DNA of 64,000 bases. It comes from Thermobaculum sp042408415 (GTDB lineage: Bacteria > Chloroflexota > Chloroflexia > Thermobaculales > Thermobaculaceae). The position numbers and the translations under genes are program-made. This document shows positions 25,830 through 35,153 of this stretch, piece by piece. Within the stretch, counting starts at the first letter, position 1. Every line of letters starts with the position of its first letter. Below the pieces are notes generated by a model. It saw only the letters and a program-made list of their open reading frames with translations. It was not told the DNA's origin and searched no databases. The DNA lies in NCBI GenBank assembly GCA_042408415.1, contig JBHORE010000059.1:1-64000 (forward strand), given 5' to 3'.

Positions 25830-25848
25830 GATCTGTGAACGACAGATC
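25830..25848. promoter_or_regulatory. inverted repeat in the DUF951 5' region
   Basis: Perfect 7-base arms GATCTGT and ACAGATC flank GAACG, ending seven bases before the AAGGA of the DUF951 gene. It could be an operator or an mRNA hairpin controlling translation of the DUF951-MFS pair. Confidence 0.35.
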
Positions 25849-25865
25849 TTAGTAAGGATAACACC

Positions 25866-26078
25866 ATGCCTAAGCCCATAGACTTCGAGATAGGAGACAT
25901 ACTTGAGTTAAGGAAGCCACACCCGTGCGGTGGCTATACCTGGACCGTTATAAGACTAGGAGCTGATATAGGTATAAAGTGTCACGAATGCGGTCGAAAG
26001 GTGCTTATGCCTAGAAGCGAGCTAGAAAAACGAGTAAAGAAGAGGATCCCAGCTCCCTCAGTTGAGGAAACCACGTGA
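25866..26078 (+). CDS. DUF951 family small protein
   Basis: A 70-residue soluble protein matching DUF951: FEIGDILELRKPHPCGGYTW, VIRLGADIGIKCHECGRKVL. The Cys in HPCGG and the CHEC pair could bind a metal. The C-terminus is basic (EKRVKKRIP). Family members are widespread next to replication or chromosome-segregation genes in Firmicutes; here it lies upstream of an MFS gene instead. The function is unknown. It starts at ATG after AAGGA and its stop overlaps the GTG of the MFS gene (GTGA), so the two are coupled. Confidence 0.9.
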   Translation: MPKPIDFEIGDILELRKPHPCGGYTWTVIRLGADIGIKCHECGRKVLMPRSELEKRVKKRIPAPSVEETT

Positions 26079-27427
26079 GTAATATATCTACATCGCTAAG
26101 AAAGCCAGAAATAGAGCCAAGCATACTTAATCCTATTTTCCTTACATTATGGGCCATGCAGGCTCTTACTCAGACCTCTCAAAACGTAATCAACTTTGCT
26201 CTACTAATTCTGACGCAAACCATAACTGGTTCAACAGCTCACGTAAGCTTCATAATACTATCCTTTAGTTTACCAGCTGTCATCTTCAGTAGCATAGCTG
26301 GCGTCCTAGTTGACCATTGGAACAAACGTACTGTGATGGCGGCCAGCAATATAATAAGAGCACTTGCCGTAGCAAGTTACGTGTTCGTCAACGACAGCTC
26401 GGATATGCCTAGAGTGTACTTAGCTAGCTTTGTGCTAGCTTCTTCAGCTCAATTCTTCGCTCCTGCAGAGGGGGCTGTTATACCGAGGATAGTAGGAAAG
26501 CGAGCATTAATAACTGCGAACTCGCTATATAACTTGACTTTCATGGCTTCTCAGTTCCTAGGATTTACCATAATAGGGTGGTTGCTCATACGCTTCATGG
26601 GGCTTAGGACCGTATTCATACTCATAGCTATCCTGTATGCGATCGCAGCAATAGTGATTGCAACTCTGCCCATTCCCGATATACGGCCAAGGACGGGTGA
26701 AGGAATCAGCCTTGAAAAGATATGGCAGGATCTAAGAGAAGGCTGGCACTTTATCATTGAAAGAAGATCCTTAGCGATCACCATCATACACTTGTCGATC
26801 GCCAACTCCAGCTACTTAATGCTAGGTACATTAGGACCTTCGTTTGTAACAAACATACTGCATATAAGATCAGAGGATTTAGGATTACTACTTGCACCTG
26901 CAGGCATCTTCACTTTACTGGGAATAATATTGGTCAATAAGTTGGCTAAGCCTAGCAACAGGCACGAGATGATACATTTCGGACTAATGGGTGTAGGAGT
27001 TAGTGTGCTAGGACTAGCAATTACTACTCCCATCACGCATCTCATAGCAGAGAACGCATCAGTAATTACGCCTTCTTGGTTAACGACTTTCGTTGCAGTA
27101 TTACTAAGCATGTTATTTGGATTCTCGGCAGCTTTTGTGGCTATACCTGCGCAGACAGTACTTCAAGAGAAATCACACGATTACAATCGAGCTCGAGTCC
27201 TGTCGACATTCTACACAGTTTCTAATGCAGCATCCTTTTTCCCTATATTGCTTGCAGGTAGCATAGCAGACCACATAGGCATATTACAGACGATGACTAT
27301 AATCGGGCTATTTATTGTTACCGTTGGAGCTAGCAGTCAATACTTGTTCTTACAGAACAACAGGAACTGGGATAAAGCAAAGATAGGTATCACAGAGACA
27401 TTTCCTGGGAAGGACTCAAAAGCTTAA
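26075..27427 (+). CDS. MFS transporter
   Basis: A 450-residue protein with about 12 membrane helices and the MFS layout. The loop-2/3 motif AGVLVDHWNKRTVMAASNII is near residue 82, a large central loop with basic residues (IRPRTGEGISLEKIWQDLRE) separates the two halves, and the symmetric motif lies near residue 400. It resembles the MFS_3/DHA3 exporters (macrolide or enterobactin-exporter type), so an efflux role is likely, with no substrate assignable. It starts at GTG after GAGG, coupled to the DUF951 gene, and is convergent with the slipin gene at ten bases. Confidence 0.85.
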   Translation: MSNISTSLRKPEIEPSILNPIFLTLWAMQALTQTSQNVINFALLILTQTITGSTAHVSFIILSFSLPAVIFSSIAGVLVDHWNKRTVMAASNIIRALAVASYVFVNDSSDMPRVYLASFVLASSAQFFAPAEGAVIPRIVGKRALITANSLYNLTFMASQFLGFTIIGWLLIRFMGLRTVFILIAILYAIAAIVIATLPIPDIRPRTGEGISLEKIWQDLREGWHFIIERRSLAITIIHLSIANSSYLMLGTLGPSFVTNILHIRSEDLGLLLAPAGIFTLLGIILVNKLAKPSNRHEMIHFGLMGVGVSVLGLAITTPITHLIAENASVITPSWLTTFVAVLLSMLFGFSAAFVAIPAQTVLQEKSHDYNRARVLSTFYTVSNAASFFPILLAGSIADHIGILQTMTIIGLFIVTVGASSQYLFLQNNRNWDKAKIGITETFPGKDSKA

Positions 27428-27437
27428 CAGAAAAACC

Positions 27438-28220
27438 TTATCTACTATCTCTGTTGTAGCCGCTATCTACAGGATTAGGATCCTTGTGCAAGAACTCCCT
27501 AAGAAGGTCAACAGGCACTGGGAATATCAACGTCGAATTTTGGTCAGCCGCTATCTCGGTTAAGGTCTGTAGGTAACGTAACTGTAAACTTATAGGTTCT
27601 TGCGCCATTATAGCTGCAGCATCCCTTAGTCTTTGCGAAGATTCATACTCGCCTTCAGCATGTATAATTTTAGCTCTTTTCTCGCGTTCAGCTTCGGCCT
27701 GGCGAGCCATAGCACGTTGCATACCTTCTGGCAGCTCTACATCCTTTACCTCTACTATACTTACCTTGACACCCCAAGGCTCAGTCTGCTCATCAATTAT
27801 CTTCTGCAGAGTGTCGTTAATCTTCTCTCGATGCGCTAAAAGCTCATCTAGCTCCGATTGTCCAAGTACACTTCTGAGGGTAGTCTGGGCTATCTGGAAG
27901 GTGGACTTTATATAATCAACTACATTAATGACGGCCATCTTAGGATCAAATACCCTAAAGTAGACCACAGCATTGACCCTGACCGATACGTTGTCACGGG
28001 TTATCACCTCCTGAGCAGGGACATCCATGGTAACCACACGTAGATCTACTCTGACCATGCGCTCGATAAGAGGAATGAGAGGGATCAGACCAGGCCCCCT
28101 TACACCAGCAAATCTTCCCAGCCTGAAGATGACTCCGCGTTCATACTCCTGAGTCACCCGTAAAGAAGCACGTACCAATAACGCTAGAACTATTATCAGA
28201 ACTATAATCACATATAGCAT
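27438..28220 (-). CDS. slipin (stomatin-like SPFH protein)
   Basis: An N-terminal membrane helix (MLYVIIVLIIVLALLVRASL) precedes an SPFH domain: QEYERGVIFRLGRFAGVRGP, VRVDLRVVTMDVPAQEVITR and VKDVELPEGMQRAMARQAEA. The oligomerising coiled region is rich in Ala/Glu/Arg. Slipins form membrane scaffolds that often work with NfeD-family serine proteases. No NfeD gene is adjacent; the neighbour on the same strand is uvrB, 15 bases upstream. Start is ATG with an AGGAGCAG site. Confidence 0.9.
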   Translation of the reverse strand: MLYVIIVLIIVLALLVRASLRVTQEYERGVIFRLGRFAGVRGPGLIPLIPLIERMVRVDLRVVTMDVPAQEVITRDNVSVRVNAVVYFRVFDPKMAVINVVDYIKSTFQIAQTTLRSVLGQSELDELLAHREKINDTLQKIIDEQTEPWGVKVSIVEVKDVELPEGMQRAMARQAEAEREKRAKIIHAEGEYESSQRLRDAAAIMAQEPISLQLRYLQTLTEIAADQNSTLIFPVPVDLLREFLHKDPNPVDSGYNRDSR

Positions 28221-28235
28221 AGCACTGCTCCTCGA

Positions 28236-30212
28236 TTACATAGCTATCTTGCGAAGCTCAGCTATCTGATCACGCAAGATAGCTGCTTTCTCAAACTCTA
28301 ACGCCTTAGCGGCCTGTTTCATCTGAGATTCCAGATCCTTTATCATCCTGAATATCTCATCCTTGGATAGACTCACAGCACCGTCCGCTCGATATTGCTC
28401 CTTAGACTCAGCAATAGCCTTGACTCTCTCAGTAATATCACGCACTTCCTTGACTATGCTTGCAGGTACTATATTGTGCTTGAGGTTGTACTCCATCTGA
28501 ATAGCACGTCTACGGTTCGTTTCATCTATAGCCTTCTGCATCGACTCAGTGATGGTGTCTGCATACATGATAACCTTGCCTTCAACATGACGAGCAGCCC
28601 TACCGATCATCTGTATAAGCGATCTCTCAGAACGTAAAAAGCCTTCCTTATCAGCGTCTAGGATAGCTACTAAGGATACCTCCGGGAGATCTAGTCCCTC
28701 CCTCAAAAGGTTTATGCCTACTATCACATCATATACTCCAAGGCGTAGATCGCGAAGTATCTCAACACGCTCCAAAGTATCTATCTCATGATGGATATAG
28801 CGGTTCTTGATACCCATCTCGCTCAGGTAATCAGAGAGTTCCTCAGCCATACGCTTATTGAGCGTAGTTATTATCACCCTCTGTCCCTTGGATACTCTCT
28901 CGTGAACCTCATCCAGGAGGTCGTCTATCTGACCTTCCGTAGGACGAACGCTGATCTCCGGATCAAGCAGTCCAGTAGGCCTAATGATCTGATGGACGAT
29001 CTGTTCTGAGTGCTCCTCCTCCCATGGGCCAGGAGTAGCCGAAACGTATATGGCGTTGACTATATGGGATTGAAATTCATCGAACGTTAATGGGCGGTTA
29101 TCTAACGCTGATGGTAGTCTGAAGCCATACTGAACGAGCACCTCTTTCCGCGATCGGTCGCCTGCACACATTCCTCTGATCTGAGGCAGAGTAATATGGG
29201 ACTCATCGACTATAAGCAAGAAATCGTCAGGGAAATAGTCAAGCAACGTTATAGGGGGCTCCCCAGGTTTACGTCCCGACAGGTGCCTTGAGTAGTTCTC
29301 GACACCTGAACAGTAACCAGCTTCGGAGAGCATCTCAAGATCATACAAGGTTCTCTGCTTGAGCCTTTCAGCTTCAACTATCTTGCCCTGCTCCATAAAC
29401 CATTTATAGCGTTCCTCAAGCTCTTCTCTGATAGCCTTGATAGCCTCTTGAAGCCTCTCTTGAGATGTCACGAAGTGCTTTCTAGGATATATATCTGCTC
29501 TGGTGCGCTCAATAAGCACCTCGCCAGTGAGGGGATCTATCTCAGTAATCCTGTCCACCTCGTCACCAAAGAACTCGATTCTTAGAGCTATCTCATCATA
29601 AGCAGGCTGTATCTCAAGAGTATCTCCTCTAACTCTAAACGTACCTCTTGACAAAGACTGATCATTCCGATCATATTGCGCCTCTACCAGGCGACGGATG
29701 ACCTTACTGAGTCGTACAGTATCTCCCCGCTTGAGAGATATAACGAACTTACTGTACTCTTCTGGAGAGCCGAGACCATAAATACATGACACGCTGGCGA
29801 CGATTATGACATCTCGCCTCTCTAGGAGAGCCATAGTAGCGGCATGACGCAGCTTATCTATCTCGTCGTTGATCTCGGTATCTTTTTCTATGTATGTATC
29901 GGTCTGAGGAATATAAGCCTCAGGCTGATAGTAGTCATAGTAGCTAACAAAATACTCAACTGCATTATTGGGGAAAAATTCCTTGAACTCAGCATAAAGC
30001 TGAGCTGCAAGAGTCTTATTGTGAGCTATAACCAAAGTAGGACGCTGCAGACGTTCTATAACATTGGCTACTGTGAAGGTCTTCCCCGTCCCTGTAGCGC
30101 CTAGCAGGGTTTGATGTCGCATACCTGCATTTACACCTTCAACCAAGGACTCTATCGCCTTGGGCTGATCACCTACAGGCCGAAGGTCAGATATTATCTT
30201 GAACTCACCCAT
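28236..30212 (-). CDS. uvrB: excinuclease ABC subunit B
   Basis: UvrB is the damage-verifying helicase-like subunit of nucleotide excision repair. Visible elements are Walker A GATGTGKTF (residues about 39-47), the beta-hairpin region SYYDYYQPEAYIPQTDTYIE, the DEAD-like DESH, helicase motif VI-type QMIGRAARH and a C-terminal UVR motif (LESQMKQAAKALEFEKAAIL) that binds UvrC. Length (658 aa) is normal. uvrA and uvrC are not in the window. No LexA box was recognised upstream. Confidence 0.97.
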   Translation of the reverse strand: MGEFKIISDLRPVGDQPKAIESLVEGVNAGMRHQTLLGATGTGKTFTVANVIERLQRPTLVIAHNKTLAAQLYAEFKEFFPNNAVEYFVSYYDYYQPEAYIPQTDTYIEKDTEINDEIDKLRHAATMALLERRDVIIVASVSCIYGLGSPEEYSKFVISLKRGDTVRLSKVIRRLVEAQYDRNDQSLSRGTFRVRGDTLEIQPAYDEIALRIEFFGDEVDRITEIDPLTGEVLIERTRADIYPRKHFVTSQERLQEAIKAIREELEERYKWFMEQGKIVEAERLKQRTLYDLEMLSEAGYCSGVENYSRHLSGRKPGEPPITLLDYFPDDFLLIVDESHITLPQIRGMCAGDRSRKEVLVQYGFRLPSALDNRPLTFDEFQSHIVNAIYVSATPGPWEEEHSEQIVHQIIRPTGLLDPEISVRPTEGQIDDLLDEVHERVSKGQRVIITTLNKRMAEELSDYLSEMGIKNRYIHHEIDTLERVEILRDLRLGVYDVIVGINLLREGLDLPEVSLVAILDADKEGFLRSERSLIQMIGRAARHVEGKVIMYADTITESMQKAIDETNRRRAIQMEYNLKHNIVPASIVKEVRDITERVKAIAESKEQYRADGAVSLSKDEIFRMIKDLESQMKQAAKALEFEKAAILRDQIAELRKIAM

Positions 30213-30311
30213 AACTCCAACCCAATCACACCATTATGTAAGTCAAGTTCATTATATCTGACACGGAATATATAAACGAACTGAAGATCTAACCTCCCCC
30301 GATAAAGAAGA

Positions 30312-30350
30312 AGTCCCTGGTACCTTTTATCAGTCAAAGCACCAGGGACT
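30312..30350 (-). terminator. terminator of the yceI gene
   Basis: Arms AGTCCCTGGT and ACCAGGGACT form a perfect 10-base stem around a 19-base loop, 25 bases after the YceI stop. On the reverse strand it is followed by TCTTCTTTAT. Confidence 0.7.
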
Positions 30351-30374
30351 CACAATTTGATCCAAAAAGCAGTC

Positions 30375-30929
30375 TTATTCTGATTTCACGGCAGCAATAT
30401 ACAAGGCAATCTTGACCTTATCGCTTACAACTGCCTGACCGCTTTCAAGCAAGGCATTCCAACGAAGTCCATAATCCTTGCGATTGATTTCCGTTTCAGC
30501 ACTAAAGGCTGCTCTCTGTTTGCCATATGCATCGATTAGCTGCCCCTCAAATGTAGTATGCAACACTACCGGCAGAGTTATGTCCCGGATAGTAAGATTA
30601 CCGTGTACATCAGCTGTGTTCTCACCTGTCCGTTCAATCTTAGTGCTTGAGAACAAGATATAAGGATAACTCTCGGCGTTGAAGAAATCATCTGAGCGTA
30701 GATGTTCATCACGCTTACTGTCTCCCGTATCGACGCTGCTAGCTTCTATCTTAGCTTCTACCTGGGAATTCTCTGGATAATCCTCATCAGCATGGATGAT
30801 TCCCTCAAATCTGCGAAAGTAACCTTTGACCGTCGATACCACCATATGACGCACAGAGAACTCTACAACCGAGTGCGCAGAATCGATCACCCAAGCAGTG
30901 CGGACCTTTTCACCGGTTTCTATTGACAT
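30375..30929 (-). CDS. YceI family lipid/isoprenoid-binding protein
   Basis: YceI proteins are eight-stranded lipocalin-like barrels that bind polyprenyl chains. The family motifs are WVIDSAHSVVEFSVRHMVVS (residues 13-32), KGYFRRFEGIIHADEDYP, SKRDEHLRSDDFFNAESYPY and EINRKDYGLRWN. There is no signal peptide, so it is probably cytoplasmic, unlike the E. coli protein. It starts at ATG after TAGGAGGG. Its promoter overlaps that of the divergent HxlR-type regulator, which probably controls it. Confidence 0.92.
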   Translation of the reverse strand: MSIETGEKVRTAWVIDSAHSVVEFSVRHMVVSTVKGYFRRFEGIIHADEDYPENSQVEAKIEASSVDTGDSKRDEHLRSDDFFNAESYPYILFSSTKIERTGENTADVHGNLTIRDITLPVVLHTTFEGQLIDAYGKQRAAFSAETEINRKDYGLRWNALLESGQAVVSDKVKIALYIAAVKSE

Positions 30930-30965
30930 ACTTCCCTCCTATAAGCAACTTACTTTTGATAACCA

Positions 30966-31016
30966 ATTTTATCTTTCGTGTAAACCGTTGTCAAGAGAGC
31001 GCGCAACGTTTACAAT
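30966..31016. promoter_or_regulatory. overlapping divergent promoters with inverted-repeat operator
   Basis: Reverse strand (yceI): -35 TTGACA at 30989-30994 and -10 TAAAAT at 30966-30971, 17 bases apart. Forward strand (hxlR): -35 TTGTCA at 30988-30993 and -10 TACAAT at 31011-31016, 17 bases apart. The two -35 boxes overlap. An imperfect inverted repeat, GTAAACCGTTG (30980-30990) and CAACGTTTAC (31004-31013), covers spacer regions of both promoters and is the likely HxlR operator. Confidence 0.8.
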
Positions 31017-31025
31017 TGTATTAGG

Positions 31026-31388
31026 ATGGAGGATCATAGAATCAAACACGATGTATTCTGTCCGTACTACCAGAAAACGATCGAATTGATCGGACGAAGG
31101 TGGACTGGTGCCATCATAAGAGCGCTGCTCTCTGGGGTGAACAGGTTCTCAGATCTGCGAGAATCTATACCTGACCTTAGCGATCGTATGCTTTCCGAGC
31201 GTTTGAAAGAATTGGAGGAAGAAGGCATAGTAGAGCGCCATGTCTATCCGGAGACGCCAGTACGGATAGAGTATAAGTTGACACCCAAGGGGGAAGATCT
31301 AGCTGAGATAGTAGAAGCGGTATCAAGGTGGGCCCACGAGTGGCTGGCCAAACACGAGTCCACGGAAGAGATTAGAACCGTTTCATAA
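31026..31388 (+). CDS. HxlR family winged-helix regulator
   Basis: A 120-residue winged-helix protein of the HxlR/DUF24 family: HDVFCPYYQKTIELIGRRW, GVNRFSDLRESIPDLSDRML, SERLKELEEEGIVERHVYPE, RIEYKLTPKGEDL. Cys12 before the first helix is in the place of the redox/electrophile sensor Cys of relatives such as YodB, so thiol sensing is possible. It is divergent from yceI and shares a promoter region with it. The predicted start of transcription (about 31023) is only a few bases before the ATG, so the mRNA may be nearly leaderless. Confidence 0.9.
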   Translation: MEDHRIKHDVFCPYYQKTIELIGRRWTGAIIRALLSGVNRFSDLRESIPDLSDRMLSERLKELEEEGIVERHVYPETPVRIEYKLTPKGEDLAEIVEAVSRWAHEWLAKHESTEEIRTVS

Positions 31389-31419
31389 TCTTAGAGTTGG
31401 GTGATCAAGCAACGATACG

Positions 31420-31448
31420 ACAGCTAGGTAATGCTGTATAAGTTTTTT
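31420..31448 (+). terminator. probable terminator of the hxlR gene
   Basis: A short stem (ACAGC/GCTGT, 8-base loop) is followed by ATAAG and a run of seven T, 32 bases after the hxlR stop. The stem is short, so strength is uncertain. Confidence 0.45.
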
Positions 31449-31469
31449 TGTCTTAATTTATAAAGATGC

Positions 31470-33341
31470 CTAACTACTCGTTGCTGCTACCGAGGTATCC
31501 TTAGCAGCATGTAAGAATTGTTCCCTGTAAAGCTTTGCGTAGAGCCCTTCAGCAGCTAGTAACTCGGAATGAGTGCCTCTTTCTATAATCCTGCCTCTGT
31601 CTATAACAAGTATCTGATCAGCCGACAAGATGGTGGATAGACGATGAGCTATAGCTATTGTTGTCCTACCTTGCATTAAGGTGGCTAGAGCTCGCTGTAC
31701 AAGCCTTTCAGACCGAGTATCAAGAGCACTGGTAGCCTCATCTAGTATGAGTATACGAGGGTTTTTCAGAACTATCCTTGCAATCGCAATACGTTGCTTC
31801 TCACCACCCGAAAACCTATAACCTCTCTCCCCTACAATTGTGTCAAAACCTTCAGGCAGCTCGGTTATACGGTCGTAGATATTAGCAGCCTTTGTAGCGG
31901 CTATCAGCTCTTCCTCGGTAGCATCTGGTTTGGCAAACAGGAGGTTTTCGCGCACGGATGCATGAAATAGACAAGTCTCCTGAGATACCATGCCTATTAT
32001 CTGGGGGAGGCTTGTCAATCTTATATCACGTACATCAATACCATCTATAAGCACTCTGCCCTTAGTGACATCATACAATCGGGCTATTAGATAGGCTATG
32101 GTGGTCTTACCAGCCCCGGTTGGACCCACTAAAGCCACGAGAGAACCTGGTGGGGCATCAAAGTTGATGTCATGCAGATTCATAGGCCTCCCTGTGCGGC
32201 TGTAGCTGAAGTACACATGGTCGAAGGTTATCCTGCCTTTTACGGCGTGTGGGTCGAGCTCAACAGCATTTGGCCTATCGGTAATCTCTACTGGAAGATC
32301 TAGGTATTCAAATATGCGATCAAACAAAGCTAATGCTGCTTGAATCTGAACCTGCACAGTCAGTAGCTGTCCCAGAGGGAAGAAAAGCCTACTTTGTAGA
32401 GTTGTGAAAGCTACTATCCCTCCAACCGTTATCGGAGGCACCTGGTCAGGAGGGGTATGTATTATGGTTCTACCTGCAAAGTAGTAGACCAGTGCAGGGG
32501 TTATAGAGAAGAACGTAGAGGTAATCATAAAGAACCATCTACCAACCATTTGCTGGCGTAGTTGGAGATCAGCAAGGCGCTGATTCTCGCGTGAGAATCT
32601 ATCAATGGACTCACGCTGCCTACCAAAGGTCTTGGTCAGCAGGACGCCAGACACAGATAGAGACTCCTCAATTAGAGCGCTAATATCGGCAAGGCTCTTC
32701 TGAGTGTTCTTAGCAAGCTCTCGCCTGATACTACCGACTTTGTAAGTCAGGTATAGGAAGAGGGGTAATAATGCCAGAGACAGCAAAGTTAGCTGCCATG
32801 AGAGCAGAAACATCGCAGTAATTGTAGACACAACAGTAGTTATATTAGATACTATGCTCGAAGCAGTGTTGGTAATAACATCCTGTATTCCATTGACGTC
32901 GTTACCTAGTCTTGATTGTATCTCTCCAGTTTTAGTCTCGGAGAAAAACCGCAAAGACATCTTCTGCATGTGCCTGTACAGTTCGTTTCTAAGATCGCGC
33001 ATTACCCTTTGGCCTATTAAGTTGTTGAGGTATGTCTGCCACACACCGATAAGGCCATTCACCACGGGAATAACGATCATCAGGACCGCATACAAGATGA
33101 GTTTATCCATGTCTCGCTTGAGTATGGCGTCATCAACTATCAGCTTGAGGAGATAGGGGTTAGCCAAGCCAACCACAGAGATGATAAGTATCGCTATCAG
33201 CACGAGCAGCACATGTAGCTTGTACGGAGCAAAGAATTTGACTACTCGCCTAGCAGTGCCGGCCCTTATAGGCTTCTCAGGTTTCTCAGCCATAAGTGCT
33301 CTTCGAAAACCACCCCCGCCACCTCCTGCACCCCTAAGCAT
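31470..33341 (-). CDS. ABC exporter, fused permease and ATPase
   Basis: A half-size ABC exporter of 623 aa. A Gly-rich N-terminus (AGGGGGGFRRA) is followed by six membrane helices (residues about 40-325, with QVQIQAALALFDRIFEYLDL before the linker). The ATPase has Walker A GPTGAGKTT near 410, signature FSGGEKQRIAIARIVL, Walker B RILILDEATSALD and the switch His in IAIAHRLST. It is probably a homodimeric lipid, peptide or drug exporter. It overlaps the upstream MFS gene by eight bases and is the third gene of the marR-MFS-ABC unit. Confidence 0.93.
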   Translation of the reverse strand: MLRGAGGGGGGFRRALMAEKPEKPIRAGTARRVVKFFAPYKLHVLLVLIAILIISVVGLANPYLLKLIVDDAILKRDMDKLILYAVLMIVIPVVNGLIGVWQTYLNNLIGQRVMRDLRNELYRHMQKMSLRFFSETKTGEIQSRLGNDVNGIQDVITNTASSIVSNITTVVSTITAMFLLSWQLTLLSLALLPLFLYLTYKVGSIRRELAKNTQKSLADISALIEESLSVSGVLLTKTFGRQRESIDRFSRENQRLADLQLRQQMVGRWFFMITSTFFSITPALVYYFAGRTIIHTPPDQVPPITVGGIVAFTTLQSRLFFPLGQLLTVQVQIQAALALFDRIFEYLDLPVEITDRPNAVELDPHAVKGRITFDHVYFSYSRTGRPMNLHDINFDAPPGSLVALVGPTGAGKTTIAYLIARLYDVTKGRVLIDGIDVRDIRLTSLPQIIGMVSQETCLFHASVRENLLFAKPDATEEELIAATKAANIYDRITELPEGFDTIVGERGYRFSGGEKQRIAIARIVLKNPRILILDEATSALDTRSERLVQRALATLMQGRTTIAIAHRLSTILSADQILVIDRGRIIERGTHSELLAAEGLYAKLYREQFLHAAKDTSVAATSS

Positions 33342-34623
33342 CCAACGACCTCCTATTGCTACCGTTTACACCAACAAGGCTCTCAGCTTTACGCTCTGCA
33401 TTCCTCTGCAGGCGTAGGTAAACGAACAACATAGCTATCAACGTACCAGCTAGACAGATAATTGCCATAAGCTGCAAAGTAAGAGGCACGCCGATCAAAG
33501 CCGAAAGGGAACCTACTATTACACCACCAAAAGGCGTACTACCAGCAAAGACAAGAAAGTACAGGCTCATGATCCTGCCACGCAAATGGTCAGGCGCGAG
33601 CAGTTGGAGCCTAGTGTTGGCGTTGGAGCTGAAGGTTACGCTGGCGAAACCTAGAATAAATAAACCTAGAAGTGTTAGTGGATAGAGCCTAGATACCCCT
33701 ACTAACAATAAGGAAAAACTGAATATCAGTGCACCTGCCAGCATAACTCCTACTTTAGCCTTACCAGCGTAGGCCACAGCTAACGCAGCTAGCACAGACC
33801 CTACGCCCATGGCGGATGTCAGTATACCCAACACCTCTGGCCCGGCTCCCAGTATGTACTTATCTATAAGCGGAAGCATGACAGTGAAGTTGTATCCGAA
33901 TATACCTAAGCATGCCATCAGCAATAGCACAAGCAATATATCTGAGTGGCTGAAGGCATACTTGACGCCTTCAGCCACTTGAGTAAGCACGCGTCCTCTC
34001 GGTGACCGTGCTACAGCAACAAATTCGTCAGTATGCATAATAAAAAGACCAAATATGACCGCGAGAAAGCTAAGAGCATTAGCAGCAAAAGCACCGCCGG
34101 TACCTAGCCATCCTATCATTAGGCCACCTATGCTAGGCCCAATTATCCTAGCGGAGTTGAAGAGCATACTGTTAAGCGCCACAGCATTAGCAAGCTTATT
34201 TGGTCCTACAAGCTCCACTACAAATGCTTGTCTTGTAGGATTGTCAATAGAATTGATCACTCCTAGAGAAAATGCCAGTACATAGACATGCCATAGTTGA
34301 ACATGATGCGATATCACAAGGAACGCTAAAATACCAGCTTGGATAGCAGCTGAAGATTGAGTTATTATCAAAACTCTATGCTTAGGGAGCCTATCCGCCA
34401 GCACCCCTCCGAATAATGCCATGACGGTAATGGGTAAAAACTGTAGCATCGTTACAAAGCCTAGAGCACTGGGGGAGTTGGTGAGTTGCAGAACCAGCCA
34501 AGATTGGGCTATGGTCTGCATCCATGTCCCTGATAGGGATATCAGCTGCCCAAGCCAAAAAACTCTATAGTTATATACAGACAGCGCACTAAATGTACGT
34601 CTTATACTAGCGGTCAGGCTCAA
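33334..34623 (-). CDS. MFS exporter (MFS_3/DHA3 type)
   Basis: A protein of about 429 residues with 10-12 membrane helices. FRVFWLGQLISLSG-like start residues (YNYRVFWLGQLISLSGTWMQ), the loop motif LFGGVLADRLPKHRVLIITQ and AFVVELVGPNKLANAVALNS are typical of the MFS_3 exporters. I start it at TTG 34623, six bases after GGAGG. The longer open frame upstream lies inside marR. The true start therefore overlaps marR by 17 bases. Co-expression with marR and an ABC exporter suggests detoxification; the substrate is unknown. Confidence 0.85.
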   Translation of the reverse strand: MSLTASIRRTFSALSVYNYRVFWLGQLISLSGTWMQTIAQSWLVLQLTNSPSALGFVTMLQFLPITVMALFGGVLADRLPKHRVLIITQSSAAIQAGILAFLVISHHVQLWHVYVLAFSLGVINSIDNPTRQAFVVELVGPNKLANAVALNSMLFNSARIIGPSIGGLMIGWLGTGGAFAANALSFLAVIFGLFIMHTDEFVAVARSPRGRVLTQVAEGVKYAFSHSDILLVLLLMACLGIFGYNFTVMLPLIDKYILGAGPEVLGILTSAMGVGSVLAALAVAYAGKAKVGVMLAGALIFSFSLLLVGVSRLYPLTLLGLFILGFASVTFSSNANTRLQLLAPDHLRGRIMSLYFLVFAGSTPFGGVIVGSLSALIGVPLTLQLMAIICLAGTLIAMLFVYLRLQRNAERKAESLVGVNGSNRRSLDA

Positions 34624-35080
34624 TAGACACCTCCAAGGGGTTTGATGGCGAAGGTAGAGTCTCGGCAGCGTTACCAAGCTTCTCTAGCGCAACAGTCACC
34701 TCTTCCAGATCCTCACCTAATGCACGAGCTATATTAGCCAAGTACTCCCTATTAATCTGTCTTATATCGCCGACGACCGACTCTCCCTCAGGAGTTAGTC
34801 TAAGAGGTATAACTCTTCGATCTTCAGGTGTCTGGAGACGCTCAACCAATCCTGCTCTGACCAGCTTATCCACCAGACCGCTGACAGTAGAGACAGTCAC
34901 GCCTAACTGCTGAGATATAAAGTTAGTTGTGGCTCCTGGGTGCCTTCTCAGTATAAACAACACCCTGAGTTGTGGAAGTGTCAGTCCTTTGTCTTCCCAC
35001 AACCTTAGCCTAAGTGCATCTACCAGGTGCACTACCTTCCAATATGCTCTCCGGAATCTAGCAAGACTTTCTTCTTCCAT
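34607..35080 (-). CDS. MarR family transcriptional regulator
   Basis: A 157-residue winged-helix regulator: KGLTLPQLRVLFILRRHPGA, TTNFISQQLGVTVSTVSGLV (recognition helix) and RAGLVERLQTPEDRRVIPL (wing, with the DRR motif). It starts at ATG 35080 after GGAGGACTAAAGGT; the longer frame upstream is not needed. It heads an operon with an MFS and an ABC exporter, the usual arrangement for a repressor of efflux genes. An inverted repeat at 35154-35168 is a candidate operator. Confidence 0.92.
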   Translation of the reverse strand: MEEESLARFRRAYWKVVHLVDALRLRLWEDKGLTLPQLRVLFILRRHPGATTNFISQQLGVTVSTVSGLVDKLVRAGLVERLQTPEDRRVIPLRLTPEGESVVGDIRQINREYLANIARALGEDLEEVTVALEKLGNAAETLPSPSNPLEVSIEPDR

Positions 35081-35153
35081 ACCTTTAGTCCTCCGAATAA
35101 TTATATACTGATTTCTAATATTTCGGAAATGCCAAAATGTTTGCAATTTGCAC

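Noticed and set aside
34624..34677. A longer N-terminus for the MFS exporter.
   Set aside because: It lies in the marR coding region, has no homology, and TTG 34623 has GGAGG six bases upstream.
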